Assembly (NCBI GenBank): GCA_944336335.1
Contig: CALVLC010000012.1
Span: 1 to 46,188 of the forward strand
Reading direction: 5' to 3'
DNA length: 46,188 nucleotides
From: an uncultured Bacilli bacterium
GTDB taxonomy: Bacteria; Bacillota_I; Bacilli_A; RFN20; CAG-826
Shown: one piece after another, positions 17,984 to 27,181 of the stretch
Layout of the letters: each line of letters opens with the position of its first letter
Numbering within the stretch: position 1 is the first letter of the stretch
The notes under the pieces: generated by a model
Databases searched by the model: none
What the model saw: the letters and a program-made list of their open reading frames with translations, nothing else
What the model was told of the DNA's origin: nothing
Translations under genes and position numbers: made by a program

Positions 17984-18008
17984 AAAGGGGGCTTTGCCCC
18001 CTTTATTT
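17984..18008 (+). terminator. Strong terminator inside the operon
   Basis: AAAGGGGGC pairs with GCCCCCTTT over a TTT loop (nine base pairs, six of them G-C), followed by ATTT. It separates the transporter/SNase/OB genes from the endonuclease I and nucleotidase genes. Only 15 bases separate it from the next start and I see no promoter between, so it probably lowers rather than stops expression downstream. Confidence 0.8.
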
Positions 18009-18023
18009 ACAGAAAGGGTTATT

Positions 18024-19655
18024 ATGAAAAAAAGTCTTTTATTATTATCACTGCCTTTAGTTATTGGCACAATATCTCTCTCTGCATGTGGAAATAAAAC
18101 ATATAGTTATAATATTGAATTAGATGGACCTAATGATGGAGCCATTCGTATTGAAGGCACTGAAGAAGGCCAATATGAAGAAGGTTATGAAATCAATATT
18201 AAAGCTTTGATTACTCCTGGAAGTGGATTAATTTTTGATGGTTTTTATATTGATGAAAAATTAGTTAGCGGAGCATCCTCATATATTTTTGAACTAACTG
18301 CAGATACAACTATTGTTGTTAAATATAGTGAAGATAAAACTGAGGAACCTAATAAACCAGATATTCCTGATAATCCAGACGAACCTGATACACCTATTAT
18401 TAATCCTGATGATATAGTTACAAATGCTAATTATCAACATACATGGATTAAAGATGATTTTAATCAAAATGGTGGAACAACCGAAAATATCAATGGTTTA
18501 TCTTGGACTTATGATGCTTTTACTTTTTTAGGTTATGATTCACAAAATGGTAGAGGTGTGCAAGTAGGATCAAGTGGCAAACCACAAAATACACCATGGA
18601 AACTTGTAACTTCATTACCTGATGGAGTTTATGTAACAGGTTATTCATTAGAACTTGCTAATGGTAGTGGCGGCGATGCAACATATGAAATATCTTTTGG
18701 CAACTATTCTAAAAAAGAAGATTTTTATTTTAAAGAAGCAACTAAAGTTAGTGATAATAACTTAAAAGAAACTGGGAATGAGTTTAGTGTAACTCTAACT
18801 GCAAAAGAAAAAGCTATGTATATTAATAGCTTTGAAATTTATTTTTATGTTCCTGATGGAGTAGACTTTAAAGTCACAAAAGATGAAGGCGCAGAAGAAC
18901 CAACTGATCCGGAAGATCCAGATAATCCATCCACTGGAAGTGAAGATATACCAGCTACTAAATATAAACCTATTACAGTAGATGAATACTACAAAAATAT
19001 AGATTTTAATCAAACTTCTGCAGAACTTTTTGATGATTTAAATACAAAAGTAAGTACAAATATAACTGCCTATACTTATGGCGAAGCAAGATATATGCTT
19101 TTATATACCGATCAAGTTGTAGGCGATCCTAAACATTTATATAGTTTATTTGATGGGGATAAATTAACTTCCGAATGGGATTTTGGTGCTACATGGAACA
19201 GGGAACACGTTTGGCCAAAATCAAAACTTGGAGTAAGTGATGTTAATAATAACGACACAAATATAGCAACAGACTTAATGAATTTAAGAGCATCTTGCTT
19301 TAATGCTAATTCATCTCATGGAAATAGATACTATGGCAAAACTTCTAGTGAGGATAGTTTCTTCCCTAATATTTCTGGTGGATTAGGTGGTGATGGACAT
19401 GCTTATACTGGTGATCATAGAGGTGATGTTGCAAGAATTTGTTTCTTCATGGCTTTAAGATATGAAGATAAGATTTCATTAAGTGATACACCAAGCGGAA
19501 ACTATCAAATGGGATATTTATCAACCTTACTTGAATGGAACAAAGAAGACCCTGTTGATGATTTTGAAATTCAAAGAAACAATCGTATCTATGAATATCA
19601 AGGAAATAGAAACCCATTTGTAGATTACTCGGATTTAGCTGATAAACTCTTTTAG
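18024..19655 (+). CDS. Endonuclease I (EndA/NucM-type) lipoprotein
   Basis: A 543-residue lipoprotein (lipobox LSAC). Residues about 28-105 look like an InlB B-type repeat (GLIFDGFYIDEKLV, then TADTTIVVKY). A Pro/Asp-rich linker follows (PDNPDEPDTP), then a beta domain, a second acidic linker, and the catalytic domain from about residue 320. The His-metal motif is WNREHVWPKSKLG (His395), with DLMNLRASCFNANSSHGN and the later DHRGDVAR. This is the endonuclease I family, which makes nonspecific cuts in DNA or RNA. I start at ATG 18024 after AGAAAGG; the open frame upstream runs through the terminator hairpin. Confidence 0.85.
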   Translation: MKKSLLLLSLPLVIGTISLSACGNKTYSYNIELDGPNDGAIRIEGTEEGQYEEGYEINIKALITPGSGLIFDGFYIDEKLVSGASSYIFELTADTTIVVKYSEDKTEEPNKPDIPDNPDEPDTPIINPDDIVTNANYQHTWIKDDFNQNGGTTENINGLSWTYDAFTFLGYDSQNGRGVQVGSSGKPQNTPWKLVTSLPDGVYVTGYSLELANGSGGDATYEISFGNYSKKEDFYFKEATKVSDNNLKETGNEFSVTLTAKEKAMYINSFEIYFYVPDGVDFKVTKDEGAEEPTDPEDPDNPSTGSEDIPATKYKPITVDEYYKNIDFNQTSAELFDDLNTKVSTNITAYTYGEARYMLLYTDQVVGDPKHLYSLFDGDKLTSEWDFGATWNREHVWPKSKLGVSDVNNNDTNIATDLMNLRASCFNANSSHGNRYYGKTSSEDSFFPNISGGLGGDGHAYTGDHRGDVARICFFMALRYEDKISLSDTPSGNYQMGYLSTLLEWNKEDPVDDFEIQRNNRIYEYQGNRNPFVDYSDLADKLF

Positions 19656-19673
19656 ACGTAGGAATTTATTAAT

Positions 19674-21122
19674 ATGAAAAAATACAAAAAGTTAGGTTTA
19701 TTATCTTTAATTATTGTTCCTTTTGTTAGCTCTTGTGGCGGACCTGAAATGCCTGATTTAGGCGATAAAGTTGAATCAAGAACTTTAGAAGTTTATGCCT
19801 TAAATGATTTTCATGGAGCATTTATGTATGATGAAGAAGCAAAGCAAGCTGGCTTTTCAAAAACTGGTAATTTCTTAATCAACGAAAAGAAAAATAATCC
19901 TGAAAACACTGTAATTATTTCAAGTGGAGATATGTTTCAAGGCGGGGCTGAATCAAATATTACTCGTGGTTCAATAATGATTGACGCAATGAATGAAATT
20001 GGATTTGATTCAATGACTGTTGGTAATCATGAATTTGATTGGGGTGAAGAAACATTAAAAGAAATGGAAAGCAAAATGGATTTCTCACTTCTTTGTATCA
20101 ATGCTTATTATGCCGATACTGAAACTAGACCAGATTATTTTTTACCTTCAACTTATATTGAAAGAGAAGGAATCAGAATAGGTATTATTGGAGCAATTTA
20201 TAGTAATATCGCTTCTTCAATTTTACCAACTATCGCTAGTAAGTATAGTTTTGTAAATCCAATTGATTTAATAAAAGAAGAAGCTCAAAAACTTAGATAT
20301 ACTGACTTTTGTGATGTTGTAATTTTATCAACTCATGATGGACAAAGTAGTGGCTACGCTTCCTTAGTGAATGAAAAAGATTCCTCTGGCAAAAATTATA
20401 TTGATGCTTTGCTTTTAGGTCATGATCATGAAACACAATCTGGATTTTTAGATGAAGAGAAAAAAGTGCCTTATGTAGAAGGAGCGTGTAATGGCGAACT
20501 TTTATCACATGTTTCTTTAAATTTAAAATTAGGTAGTGACAATAGATATTATGTTGAAACTAGCGAAGTTGAAAATATTGATACATTTACCACTTTTAAA
20601 GAAAACAGCGCAGAAATCGATGCAATTTATAAAAATTATGCAAACCAAATTGAACCAATTCGAGATGAAGTATTATTTACTTTTGATGAAAAAATAGCAG
20701 CGATGGAATTTGGTAAATTCATTGCTAAATCTTTACTTGATTATGTAAATGGATTAAATAAAGGATATACTGTTTCACTTGGAGCAATCAATGCTGGAGA
20801 AGGTGTAAGAAGTGATGTTCCAGCTGGTGAATTTACCTATGGGGATTTAATCAAAGTTTATCCTTTTGAAAATACGCTTTGTATTTTAAAAATCAAACCT
20901 GAAGATTATATGTTCAGATATTACAGTAACAACTCATTAATTAAAGCAACATATAATAATGAGATGACTCCTGTAGTTAATGAAGATGGATTTGTTTATA
21001 TTGCAACAATTGATTATATTGCCTATCAAATTGGTTATCCAAAAGAAGAATTATTCTCTTATCCTGAGTTAACTTGTAGAGATATTGTTGCTGAAAACTT
21101 AAGAACACTAAGCAAAAATTAA
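19674..21122 (+). CDS. 5'-nucleotidase/UshA-like lipoprotein (1)
   Basis: A 482-residue lipoprotein (lipobox VSSC). The metallophosphoesterase half has ALNDFHGAF, GDMFQGG, VGNHEFDWG and the metal-binding LLGHDHE. The C-terminal 5'-nucleotidase half has INAGEGVRSDVPAGEFTYGD and PFENTLCIL. Members hydrolyse nucleoside mono- or diphosphates, UDP-sugars or cyclic nucleotides outside the cell. It is shorter than typical UshA (about 525 mature residues). It starts 18 bases after the endonuclease I gene, with a weak ribosome site (GTAGGAA). In this operon it would turn released nucleotides into nucleosides for uptake. Confidence 0.85.
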   Translation: MKKYKKLGLLSLIIVPFVSSCGGPEMPDLGDKVESRTLEVYALNDFHGAFMYDEEAKQAGFSKTGNFLINEKKNNPENTVIISSGDMFQGGAESNITRGSIMIDAMNEIGFDSMTVGNHEFDWGEETLKEMESKMDFSLLCINAYYADTETRPDYFLPSTYIEREGIRIGIIGAIYSNIASSILPTIASKYSFVNPIDLIKEEAQKLRYTDFCDVVILSTHDGQSSGYASLVNEKDSSGKNYIDALLLGHDHETQSGFLDEEKKVPYVEGACNGELLSHVSLNLKLGSDNRYYVETSEVENIDTFTTFKENSAEIDAIYKNYANQIEPIRDEVLFTFDEKIAAMEFGKFIAKSLLDYVNGLNKGYTVSLGAINAGEGVRSDVPAGEFTYGDLIKVYPFENTLCILKIKPEDYMFRYYSNNSLIKATYNNEMTPVVNEDGFVYIATIDYIAYQIGYPKEELFSYPELTCRDIVAENLRTLSKN

Positions 21123-21138
21123 GAAAGCAGTAACTAAT

Positions 21139-22839
21139 ATGAAAAGAAAATTTATTTTGCCTTTTGCACTTTTAGGTGCATTACTTGTTTCAAGTTGTAG
21201 CGAAACACCTATAAAAGATGATCCACAAGATGAAAACAAAAATCCTACAGAAAGAATGAAAGCTCTTTTTGATGGCGGATTCAAAGAAAATTACTTAGTG
21301 GGCGAGGCTTTAACTTACAAAAATTTACGTATCATTGATGCAAGAAATAGTAAAGCTTTAACTGATTATAAAATTTCGCCTGAAGAAGGAACTGTTGTTA
21401 CAGAACTTGGAGATTTAACAATTACAGTAACAAAAGAAAATTACATTCCTTTAACATTTGAAGTTCACGTTCTTGAAGAGTTGCCTCCTGAAATTGAAGA
21501 ACCTGAATATATCAATATCGACTTATATTCCATTAATGACTTCCATGGTTCATTTATTGAAAATGGAAGTAATGGCGAAATTGGAATGAGTAAACTTGCT
21601 ACTTATTTAAAAGACAGAAAAGAACAAGATAGTGTAATTATTTCTGCTGGAGATATGTGGCAAGGTGGAGTTGAATCAAATTTAACTCATGGTGAAATTA
21701 TAGTTGATGCTATGAATTATATTGGATTTGATTCAATGACAATTGGTAATCATGAATTCGATTGGGGATTTGATGTTTTAGAAGAAAATATCAATAAAAT
21801 GGATTTTCCAATGTTAGCCGCTAATGCGATTGATTTAAGAACAAATGAAGAATTTCCATATTTTAAACCTTATACAATTGTTGAGAAAAAAGATGTTAAG
21901 ATTGGAATTATTGGAACAGGTGCTGAAAGCTTACCATCTGATATTACATATAGCGTTTCACAATACTTAAAATTTGAAGATCAAGTTAGTGTTACAAAAG
22001 AATATAGTGACTATTTAAAAACAGAAGAAGATTGTGACGTCGTTGTTCTTGTAGCTCATGATGGAGCAAGTTATGGATATGGAGAGGAACCAATCTTTTT
22101 CGAAGAATTAACTCAAACAAGTGAAGTCAGTGAAGAAAGATATGTCGATGCTATTTTCTTAGGACACGACCATGATACAAAGAATGGAACAATGAATGGA
22201 GTACCTTATGCTGAAGGTGGGTCAAATGGAAAAGGGGTATCTCATATTAGTCTTTCATTAACTAAAGAAAACGATGAATATAATATCGTTAATTCTTTTT
22301 CTAATGTTATTAATCCATATATGAGTGGATACTTTAATAAAGAAGATACGTATATCAATTCACTTCTTGAAAAATACAAAGATGAACTAGCTGAAGCTGA
22401 TAGAGTTATTTGTACTTTCTATACTGACCAAAATAAATACGATATTCTTGAATTAGTTTGTGAAGCAATGATAAGTTATGCAAATGATCCAAAGCATGAA
22501 GAGATTTTGCTTGATGATGAAAAAGTAACAGCTGCTTTCCATAATGATGGTGGAGTCAGAGGTAGTGTTGACGCTGGTGAATTTACTTATAGAGATTTAA
22601 TTAAAGTATTACCATTTGATAACACATATTGCATTGTTAAATTAACTGATGATCAATTTGATACATGGAACAATGGATCAAATCACTTCGTAGGTAATAA
22701 AGGCAATACTGAATATAACTATGTTGCAACAATAAATTATTTAGCTGACAATCCAGATTATTCACCAAGTGAAAAAGTGTTTGATACTAAAATTGTTATT
22801 CAAGATATCTTTATTGAATATCTTGAAAACAACTATTAA
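21139..22839 (+). CDS. 5'-nucleotidase/UshA-like lipoprotein (2)
   Basis: A 566-residue paralogue of the preceding enzyme (lipobox VSSC). It adds an N-terminal Ig-like domain (about 35-115, containing VGEALTYKNLRIID and the strand LGDLTITVTK). The catalytic half repeats SINDFHGSF, GDMWQGG, IGNHEFDWG and FLGHDHD. The C-terminal half has HNDGGVRGSVDAGEFTYRD. Having two copies may split the work between substrates (for example AMP versus pyrimidine or cyclic nucleotides). It is the last gene of the operon. No obvious hairpin terminator follows. Confidence 0.87.
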   Translation: MKRKFILPFALLGALLVSSCSETPIKDDPQDENKNPTERMKALFDGGFKENYLVGEALTYKNLRIIDARNSKALTDYKISPEEGTVVTELGDLTITVTKENYIPLTFEVHVLEELPPEIEEPEYINIDLYSINDFHGSFIENGSNGEIGMSKLATYLKDRKEQDSVIISAGDMWQGGVESNLTHGEIIVDAMNYIGFDSMTIGNHEFDWGFDVLEENINKMDFPMLAANAIDLRTNEEFPYFKPYTIVEKKDVKIGIIGTGAESLPSDITYSVSQYLKFEDQVSVTKEYSDYLKTEEDCDVVVLVAHDGASYGYGEEPIFFEELTQTSEVSEERYVDAIFLGHDHDTKNGTMNGVPYAEGGSNGKGVSHISLSLTKENDEYNIVNSFSNVINPYMSGYFNKEDTYINSLLEKYKDELAEADRVICTFYTDQNKYDILELVCEAMISYANDPKHEEILLDDEKVTAAFHNDGGVRGSVDAGEFTYRDLIKVLPFDNTYCIVKLTDDQFDTWNNGSNHFVGNKGNTEYNYVATINYLADNPDYSPSEKVFDTKIVIQDIFIEYLENNY

Positions 22840-22872
22840 CTTTTTGATTAATTATTAAACTTTTTATATTTT

Positions 22873-22903
22873 TTAACAAAATCCCTTAGATTTGTGCGAT
22901 AAT
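22873..22903 (+). promoter_or_regulatory. Promoter of the small membrane protein
   Basis: TGCGATAAT (22895-22903) reads as an extended -10. A TTAACA at 22873 is a possible -35, but the 19-base spacer is long. The gene start has AAGGAG 8 bases upstream. Confidence 0.45.
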
Positions 22904-22932
22904 AGAGCTATCAAAAATAAGGAGAAAAAATA

Positions 22933-23169
22933 ATGGCAAAAAAATTCTTTGATTTACCAAGATTAGTCCAAATAATCTTGCTCATCCTTCCTGTAGTTGG
23001 TTGGATCGTTGAACTTGTTATTAGATGGAGTGCAGTTCTTGAAAAGTTTACACTTTTAAATCTTGTTGCTGCTCTTATCTATACCTTCTTAGGTTGGGGT
23101 ATTATTCTTCAAATCGTTGATATCGTTTGGATTATTCTTTTCAAACACTTATTCCTTACAAAGGCTTAA
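22933..23169 (+). CDS. Small two-helix membrane protein, unknown function
   Basis: 78 residues with two hydrophobic segments (about 10-30 and 42-72) and a short basic N-terminus (MAKKFFDLPR). I do not recognise the family. It has its own likely promoter and a strong AAGGAG ribosome site, and it is followed by a strong bidirectional terminator, so it is probably a separately and well expressed gene. Its position after the nuclease operon does not by itself link it to that system. Confidence 0.7.
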   Translation: MAKKFFDLPRLVQIILLILPVVGWIVELVIRWSAVLEKFTLLNLVAALIYTFLGWGIILQIVDIVWIILFKHLFLTKA

Positions 23170-23191
23170 TAATTTTAAACATTTGTATTTA

Positions 23192-23230
23192 AAACAAAAT
23201 GCGTTAGCCGAATGCTAACGCATTTTGTTT
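23192..23230. terminator. Bidirectional terminator between convergent genes
   Basis: A perfect 17-base-pair stem (AAACAAAATGCGTTAGC at 23192-23208 with its complement at 23214-23230) closes a five-base loop. T-rich flanks on both sides let it end both the membrane protein gene and the phosphofructokinase gene, whose stop codon it touches. Confidence 0.9.
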
Positions 23231-24443
23231 AGTTTAGTTTAAATGTTTTAAACAATCCTTTTTTCTTTTTACCTTCTATAAGAGGAAGACCATATTGAAT
23301 GAAAGAATCTTTTATATGATCTTGAGTTTCATTTAAATAATTTAAAGGAAGATATCTAACTTTATTAGCGACTTTACTAATCGAAGTTAAAGAATATTTG
23401 GCTTTATATGAATCATTTTTATAAGTTCTATTAATTGTGACTACTTTTTGAGTTTTACCATATATGGCACTTTTTAAAGCGAAACTTCCAACTTTAATAG
23501 CTTCTTTAATATCAACTTCAGATGGGATTAAAGAGTTTGCTCTTTGAAGAAGCGATAGTTCAATGTAGCGAGTCTTAAATCCAAGTTTTTGATGGACAAG
23601 AGTAGAAAGATAAACACTAACTCCACCAAGTTGAGTATGACCAAAAACATCTTTCATTTCTTGATTAACACCAATTAGTTTATCATTTTTATCTCTGATA
23701 CCTTCTGACAAGCAAACTAAACAATGTCCTTTCTTTTCATAAATTTCTTTAACTTTATTTAAGAATGTCTCTGTATCAAAAGAAACTTCTGGTACATAGA
23801 TTAAATCAACTTTAGCTCCGTTCAATTCTGCAAGTTTACTACTAGCAGTGAGCCATCCAGTATCGCGACCCATAATTTCAACGATATTTACACGTCCTTT
23901 AAGATAACTTGCATCATCAAAATATATTGAGCTAACGGAGTTAGCGATATATTTTGCTGCGCTTGGATAACCTGGAGTATGATCAAATTCCATTAAATCA
24001 TTATCAATCGTTTTTGGAATACCAATTGCATATAATTCATAATTTACTTTTTTTGCATAACGAGAAACTTTTAAAATAGTTTCCATGGAATCGTTGCCAC
24101 CATTGTAGAAAAAATAATGGATGTTATATTTTCTTAAGATTTCGATGATTTTATCAAATTTATCTTTATCAGTTATTTCGTCGTTTAATTTATAACGGTT
24201 ACTACCAAAAGCAGCACCAGGAGTAGTTAGTAAATCTTTTAATTTACTATCTTTGAAAGAAGTAACATCAATGATGTCTTCTTTTAGTAGTCCTTCAAGA
24301 CCAAAATGCATGGCATAAATTTTTCCTATTTTATCAGGATGTTTTTTAGCTTCTTTAATTAAACCATACGCTGAGGCATTTATTACACTTGTAGGTCCGC
24401 CACTTTGCCCATAAAGCACGTTAAATATCTTTTTTTCTTCCAT
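23229..24443 (-). CDS. pfp: 6-phosphofructokinase, probably PPi-dependent
   Basis: 404 residues from the ATG at 24443. Motifs: YGQSGGPTSVINAS (phosphate-donor loop), GAAFGSNRYK, FYNGGNDSM, IGIPKTIDNDL and VEIMGRDTGWL (fructose 6-phosphate site). The lysine in PKTID, in place of the glycine of PGTID found in ATP enzymes, and GGND where ATP enzymes have GGDG are marks of the pyrophosphate-using group, so it should catalyse the reversible PPi reaction of glycolysis. A TTG at 24479 would add 12 residues, but neither start has a ribosome site. The ATG lies seven bases after a -10 box, suggesting a leaderless mRNA. Confidence 0.85.
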   Translation of the reverse strand: MEEKKIFNVLYGQSGGPTSVINASAYGLIKEAKKHPDKIGKIYAMHFGLEGLLKEDIIDVTSFKDSKLKDLLTTPGAAFGSNRYKLNDEITDKDKFDKIIEILRKYNIHYFFYNGGNDSMETILKVSRYAKKVNYELYAIGIPKTIDNDLMEFDHTPGYPSAAKYIANSVSSIYFDDASYLKGRVNIVEIMGRDTGWLTASSKLAELNGAKVDLIYVPEVSFDTETFLNKVKEIYEKKGHCLVCLSEGIRDKNDKLIGVNQEMKDVFGHTQLGGVSVYLSTLVHQKLGFKTRYIELSLLQRANSLIPSEVDIKEAIKVGSFALKSAIYGKTQKVVTINRTYKNDSYKAKYSLTSISKVANKVRYLPLNYLNETQDHIKDSFIQYGLPLIEGKKKKGLFKTFKLN

Positions 24444-24450
24444 ATCAATT

Positions 24451-24479
24451 ATTTTATCAATATGCTTAGTTACTTTCAA
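24451..24479 (-). promoter_or_regulatory. Promoter of the phosphofructokinase gene, leaderless
   Basis: Minus strand: TTGAAA (24479-24474), a 17-base spacer, TAAAAT (24456-24451), then seven bases to the ATG at 24443. The expected transcript begins at or next to the start codon. Confidence 0.6.
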
Positions 24480-24485
24480 AAATAT

Positions 24486-24503
24486 CTACTAATTATCTAC
24501 TAA
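24486..24503 (+). repeat. Two CTACTAA direct repeats, 11 bases apart
   Basis: CTACTAA at 24486-24492 and 24497-24503. They lie just upstream of the -35 of the phosphofructokinase promoter and 36 bases upstream of the nrdA promoter. The same unit recurs before nrdB and between udk and degV. Confidence 0.65.
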
Positions 24504-24538
24504 AATTAGTCATTTTTTTGAATTGTTATATTAGTTAA

Positions 24539-24566
24539 TTACAAAGAAAATCATTCTTGATATTAT
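24539..24566 (+). promoter_or_regulatory. Promoter of nrdA
   Basis: TTACAA (24539-24544), a 16-base spacer and TGATATTAT (extended -10, hexamer at 24561-24566). Transcription should start near 24573, which leaves the ribosome site AAGATAGG within a short leader. Confidence 0.6.
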
Positions 24567-24590
24567 GCATGAAGAAAGATAGGTATGACG

Positions 24591-27110
24591 ATGATTAAAG
24601 CAATTAAAAAAAGAGATGGAAGAATAGAAGATTTTAAAAAAGAAAAGATTTCTAAAGCAATCAGTAAAGCTTTTAAATCAATAAATTCAAAAGTTAGTAA
24701 TGAAGAATTAGACAATATTACAGACAAAGTAGTTAACTCTATAAATGAAGAAATGCCAAGTGTTGAAGAAGTTCAAGACTTAGTTGAAAAAGCTTTGATG
24801 GAGCTAAATTATTTTGATTGTGCAAAAAGCTATATTTTATATCGAAACAATCGTAAAGAAAAAAGAGCTAACCGAGATGAAATCGCTTCATTAATAACTT
24901 CTTTAGATTTAAGAACAACTTTAAAAGGTATAGAAAAAGATTTTAGTGAAGATGAATATGATTTATCATATTTACTTTCTAAATTTAGAAGCTTTTTATC
25001 TAAAGAAATGAGCGAAGAAAGTAAAGTTAAAGCGTTAATTAAAGCTGCAGTTGAACTTACAAGTATTGAAGCTCCTAAATGGGAATTTATTGCTGCTAGA
25101 CTTTATATTTTTTCTTTTAACAATAAATTACGTTTACTTCTAAAAGAACTTGGAATCACCTCTTTTTACTCAAAGATTCAATATTTAGTTGATAATGAAG
25201 TTTATGGTACATATTTACTTGAAAAATATACTAAAGAAGAAATTGATGAATGTGAAAAGATGATTGTTAAATCTCGCGATAAATTAATTAGCTATTCTTC
25301 TTTTGAATTAATTTTAAAAAGATACCTTGCTAAAAACCAAAACGGAGTAGTGCTTGAAAGTATTCAAGAGATGTGGCTTACCATTTCAATGCATCTTGCG
25401 ATGAATGAAAAAGATAAACTATATTGGGTCAAACGTTTCTATGAATCTTTATCTAAACTTGAATTTACTTTAGCAACTCCAACAATGGGCAATGCCCGTA
25501 AACCTTTCCATCAATTATCAAGTTGCTTTATTGATACTGTTGATGACTCTTTAGATGGAATTTTTAAATCTATTACTAATTTTGCTACTGTTTCTAAATA
25601 TGGTGGTGGAATGGGCTTATATTTTGGAAAAGTAAGAGCAAACGGCTCAACTATCAGAGGCTATAAAGGCGCTGCTGGAGGCATTATTCGCTGGATTAGA
25701 ATTGTAAATGATGTTGCTGTTGCAGTTGATCAACTTGGAGTAAGAGCAGGAGCTGTGGCTTGTTATTTAGATGTATGGCACAAAGATTTACCTGAATTTT
25801 TACAAATTAGAACAAATAATGGTGATGATAGAATGAAAGCTCACGATGTTTTTCCTGCAATTTGTTATCCAGACTATTTCTGGCGCCTTGCAAGAGATAA
25901 CATCAATTCATTATGGTATCTCATGGACCCAAAAGAAGTCTTTGATGTAAAAGGTTATCATATTGAAGATTACTTTGGCAAAGAATGGGAAAATAAATAT
26001 TTTGAATGCGTAAATGACGAAAGAATTCATAAAAGAGAAATTCCTATTAAAGAAATCATTCGTCTTATTATCAAATCAGCTGTTGAAACAGGAACACCAT
26101 TTGCTTTTAACCGTGATATAGTTAACGAAACAAACCCAAATAAACATCAAGGGATTATATATTGTTCAAATCTATGCACTGAGATTGCTCAAAATACAAG
26201 TGTAATAGGTGAAATCGAAAAAACATCAATTAAATCTAAAGATGGAGACGATATTATTGTTGAAAAATCTAAGTGCAACGATTTTGTTGTTTGTAATCTT
26301 GCTTCACTTTGTTTAGGTAATTTTGATGTTGATAATAGCGAATACCTTAAAAACGTTGTTGAAACAGCAATAAGAGCATTAGATAACGTTATTGACATTA
26401 ATTTATATCCATTAGAATACGCAAAGCTTACAACTCAAAAATATCGTTCAATCGGCTTAGGTGTAAGTGGATATAATCATTTACTTGCTAAAAAGAAAAT
26501 ATATTGGGAAAGCGAAGAACATTTAAATTATGTTGATTCTTTGTTTGAAAATATAAATTACTATGCAATTGAAGCCAGTAAAAATTTAGCAAAAGAAAAA
26601 GGTAAATATAGTTTATTTACTGGAAGTGATTGGGATAATGGAAACTATTTTACAAGTCGAAATTATACAAGTGATAGATGGTTTGAGCTTGCTAAAGAAG
26701 TTCATGAATACGGAATTAGAAATGGTTATTTACTAGCAGTTGCACCAACTTCATCAACATCAATTATTGCTGGCACAACAGCAGGAGTTGATCCAATCAT
26801 GAAGACTTTCTTCTATGAAGAAAAGAAGGGCGAAATGATTCCTCGAGTCGCTCCTGAATTAACGCATGACAATATTATGTTTTATAAGCCAGCACATGAA
26901 GTTGAACAAATCTGGAGTGTAAGAGCTGCAGGTGTAAGACAAAGACATGTTGACCAAGCTCAAAGTGTAAATCTTTATATCACTCATGATTATTCTATGA
27001 GACAAATTTTAGAGCTCTATATTAAAGCCTGGGAGAACGGAGTAAAGACAATTTACTATGTTAGAAGTAAGGCTTTAGAGGTTGAAGAGTGCGAAGGGTG
27101 TGCAAATTAA
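24591..27110 (+). CDS. nrdA: Ribonucleoside-diphosphate reductase, alpha subunit (class I)
   Basis: 839 residues. Residues about 1-90 form an ATP-cone (IKAIKKRDGRIEDFKKEKIS), the dATP/ATP activity switch. The catalytic barrel has LSSCFIDT (first redox cysteine), CSNLCTEI with the Asn-Cys-Glu triad that carries the thiyl radical, ASLCLGN (second redox cysteine), and PTSSTSIIAGTTAGVDP. The C-terminus ends in ECEGCAN, the cysteine pair reduced by thioredoxin or glutaredoxin. It makes deoxynucleotides from NDPs. I start at ATG 24591, seven bases after GATAGG; an in-frame ATG at 24585 is too close to that site. nrdB follows after 71 bases. Confidence 0.95.
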   Translation: MIKAIKKRDGRIEDFKKEKISKAISKAFKSINSKVSNEELDNITDKVVNSINEEMPSVEEVQDLVEKALMELNYFDCAKSYILYRNNRKEKRANRDEIASLITSLDLRTTLKGIEKDFSEDEYDLSYLLSKFRSFLSKEMSEESKVKALIKAAVELTSIEAPKWEFIAARLYIFSFNNKLRLLLKELGITSFYSKIQYLVDNEVYGTYLLEKYTKEEIDECEKMIVKSRDKLISYSSFELILKRYLAKNQNGVVLESIQEMWLTISMHLAMNEKDKLYWVKRFYESLSKLEFTLATPTMGNARKPFHQLSSCFIDTVDDSLDGIFKSITNFATVSKYGGGMGLYFGKVRANGSTIRGYKGAAGGIIRWIRIVNDVAVAVDQLGVRAGAVACYLDVWHKDLPEFLQIRTNNGDDRMKAHDVFPAICYPDYFWRLARDNINSLWYLMDPKEVFDVKGYHIEDYFGKEWENKYFECVNDERIHKREIPIKEIIRLIIKSAVETGTPFAFNRDIVNETNPNKHQGIIYCSNLCTEIAQNTSVIGEIEKTSIKSKDGDDIIVEKSKCNDFVVCNLASLCLGNFDVDNSEYLKNVVETAIRALDNVIDINLYPLEYAKLTTQKYRSIGLGVSGYNHLLAKKKIYWESEEHLNYVDSLFENINYYAIEASKNLAKEKGKYSLFTGSDWDNGNYFTSRNYTSDRWFELAKEVHEYGIRNGYLLAVAPTSSTSIIAGTTAGVDPIMKTFFYEEKKGEMIPRVAPELTHDNIMFYKPAHEVEQIWSVRAAGVRQRHVDQAQSVNLYITHDYSMRQILELYIKAWENGVKTIYYVRSKALEVEECEGCAN

Positions 27111-27162
27111 CTACTAATTTTGTACTAAAACATCTACTAAATAACTACTAATTATCTACTAA
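27111..27162 (+). repeat. Five CTACTAA-type repeats in 11-12 base steps before nrdB
   Basis: CTACTAA at 27111, 27134, 27145 and 27156, plus the variant GTACTAA at 27122. The steps are 11, 12, 11 and 11 bases, so all copies face the same side of the helix. The block fills nearly the whole gap from the nrdA stop to the nrdB ribosome site. It is probably a protein-binding operator controlling nrdB. Confidence 0.75.
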
Positions 27163-27181
27163 ATATATCGAAAGGACTATT

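Noticed and set aside
27111-27162. The repeat block as a CRISPR array
   Set aside because: The unit is 7-11 bases with no spacers of normal length and no cas genes.
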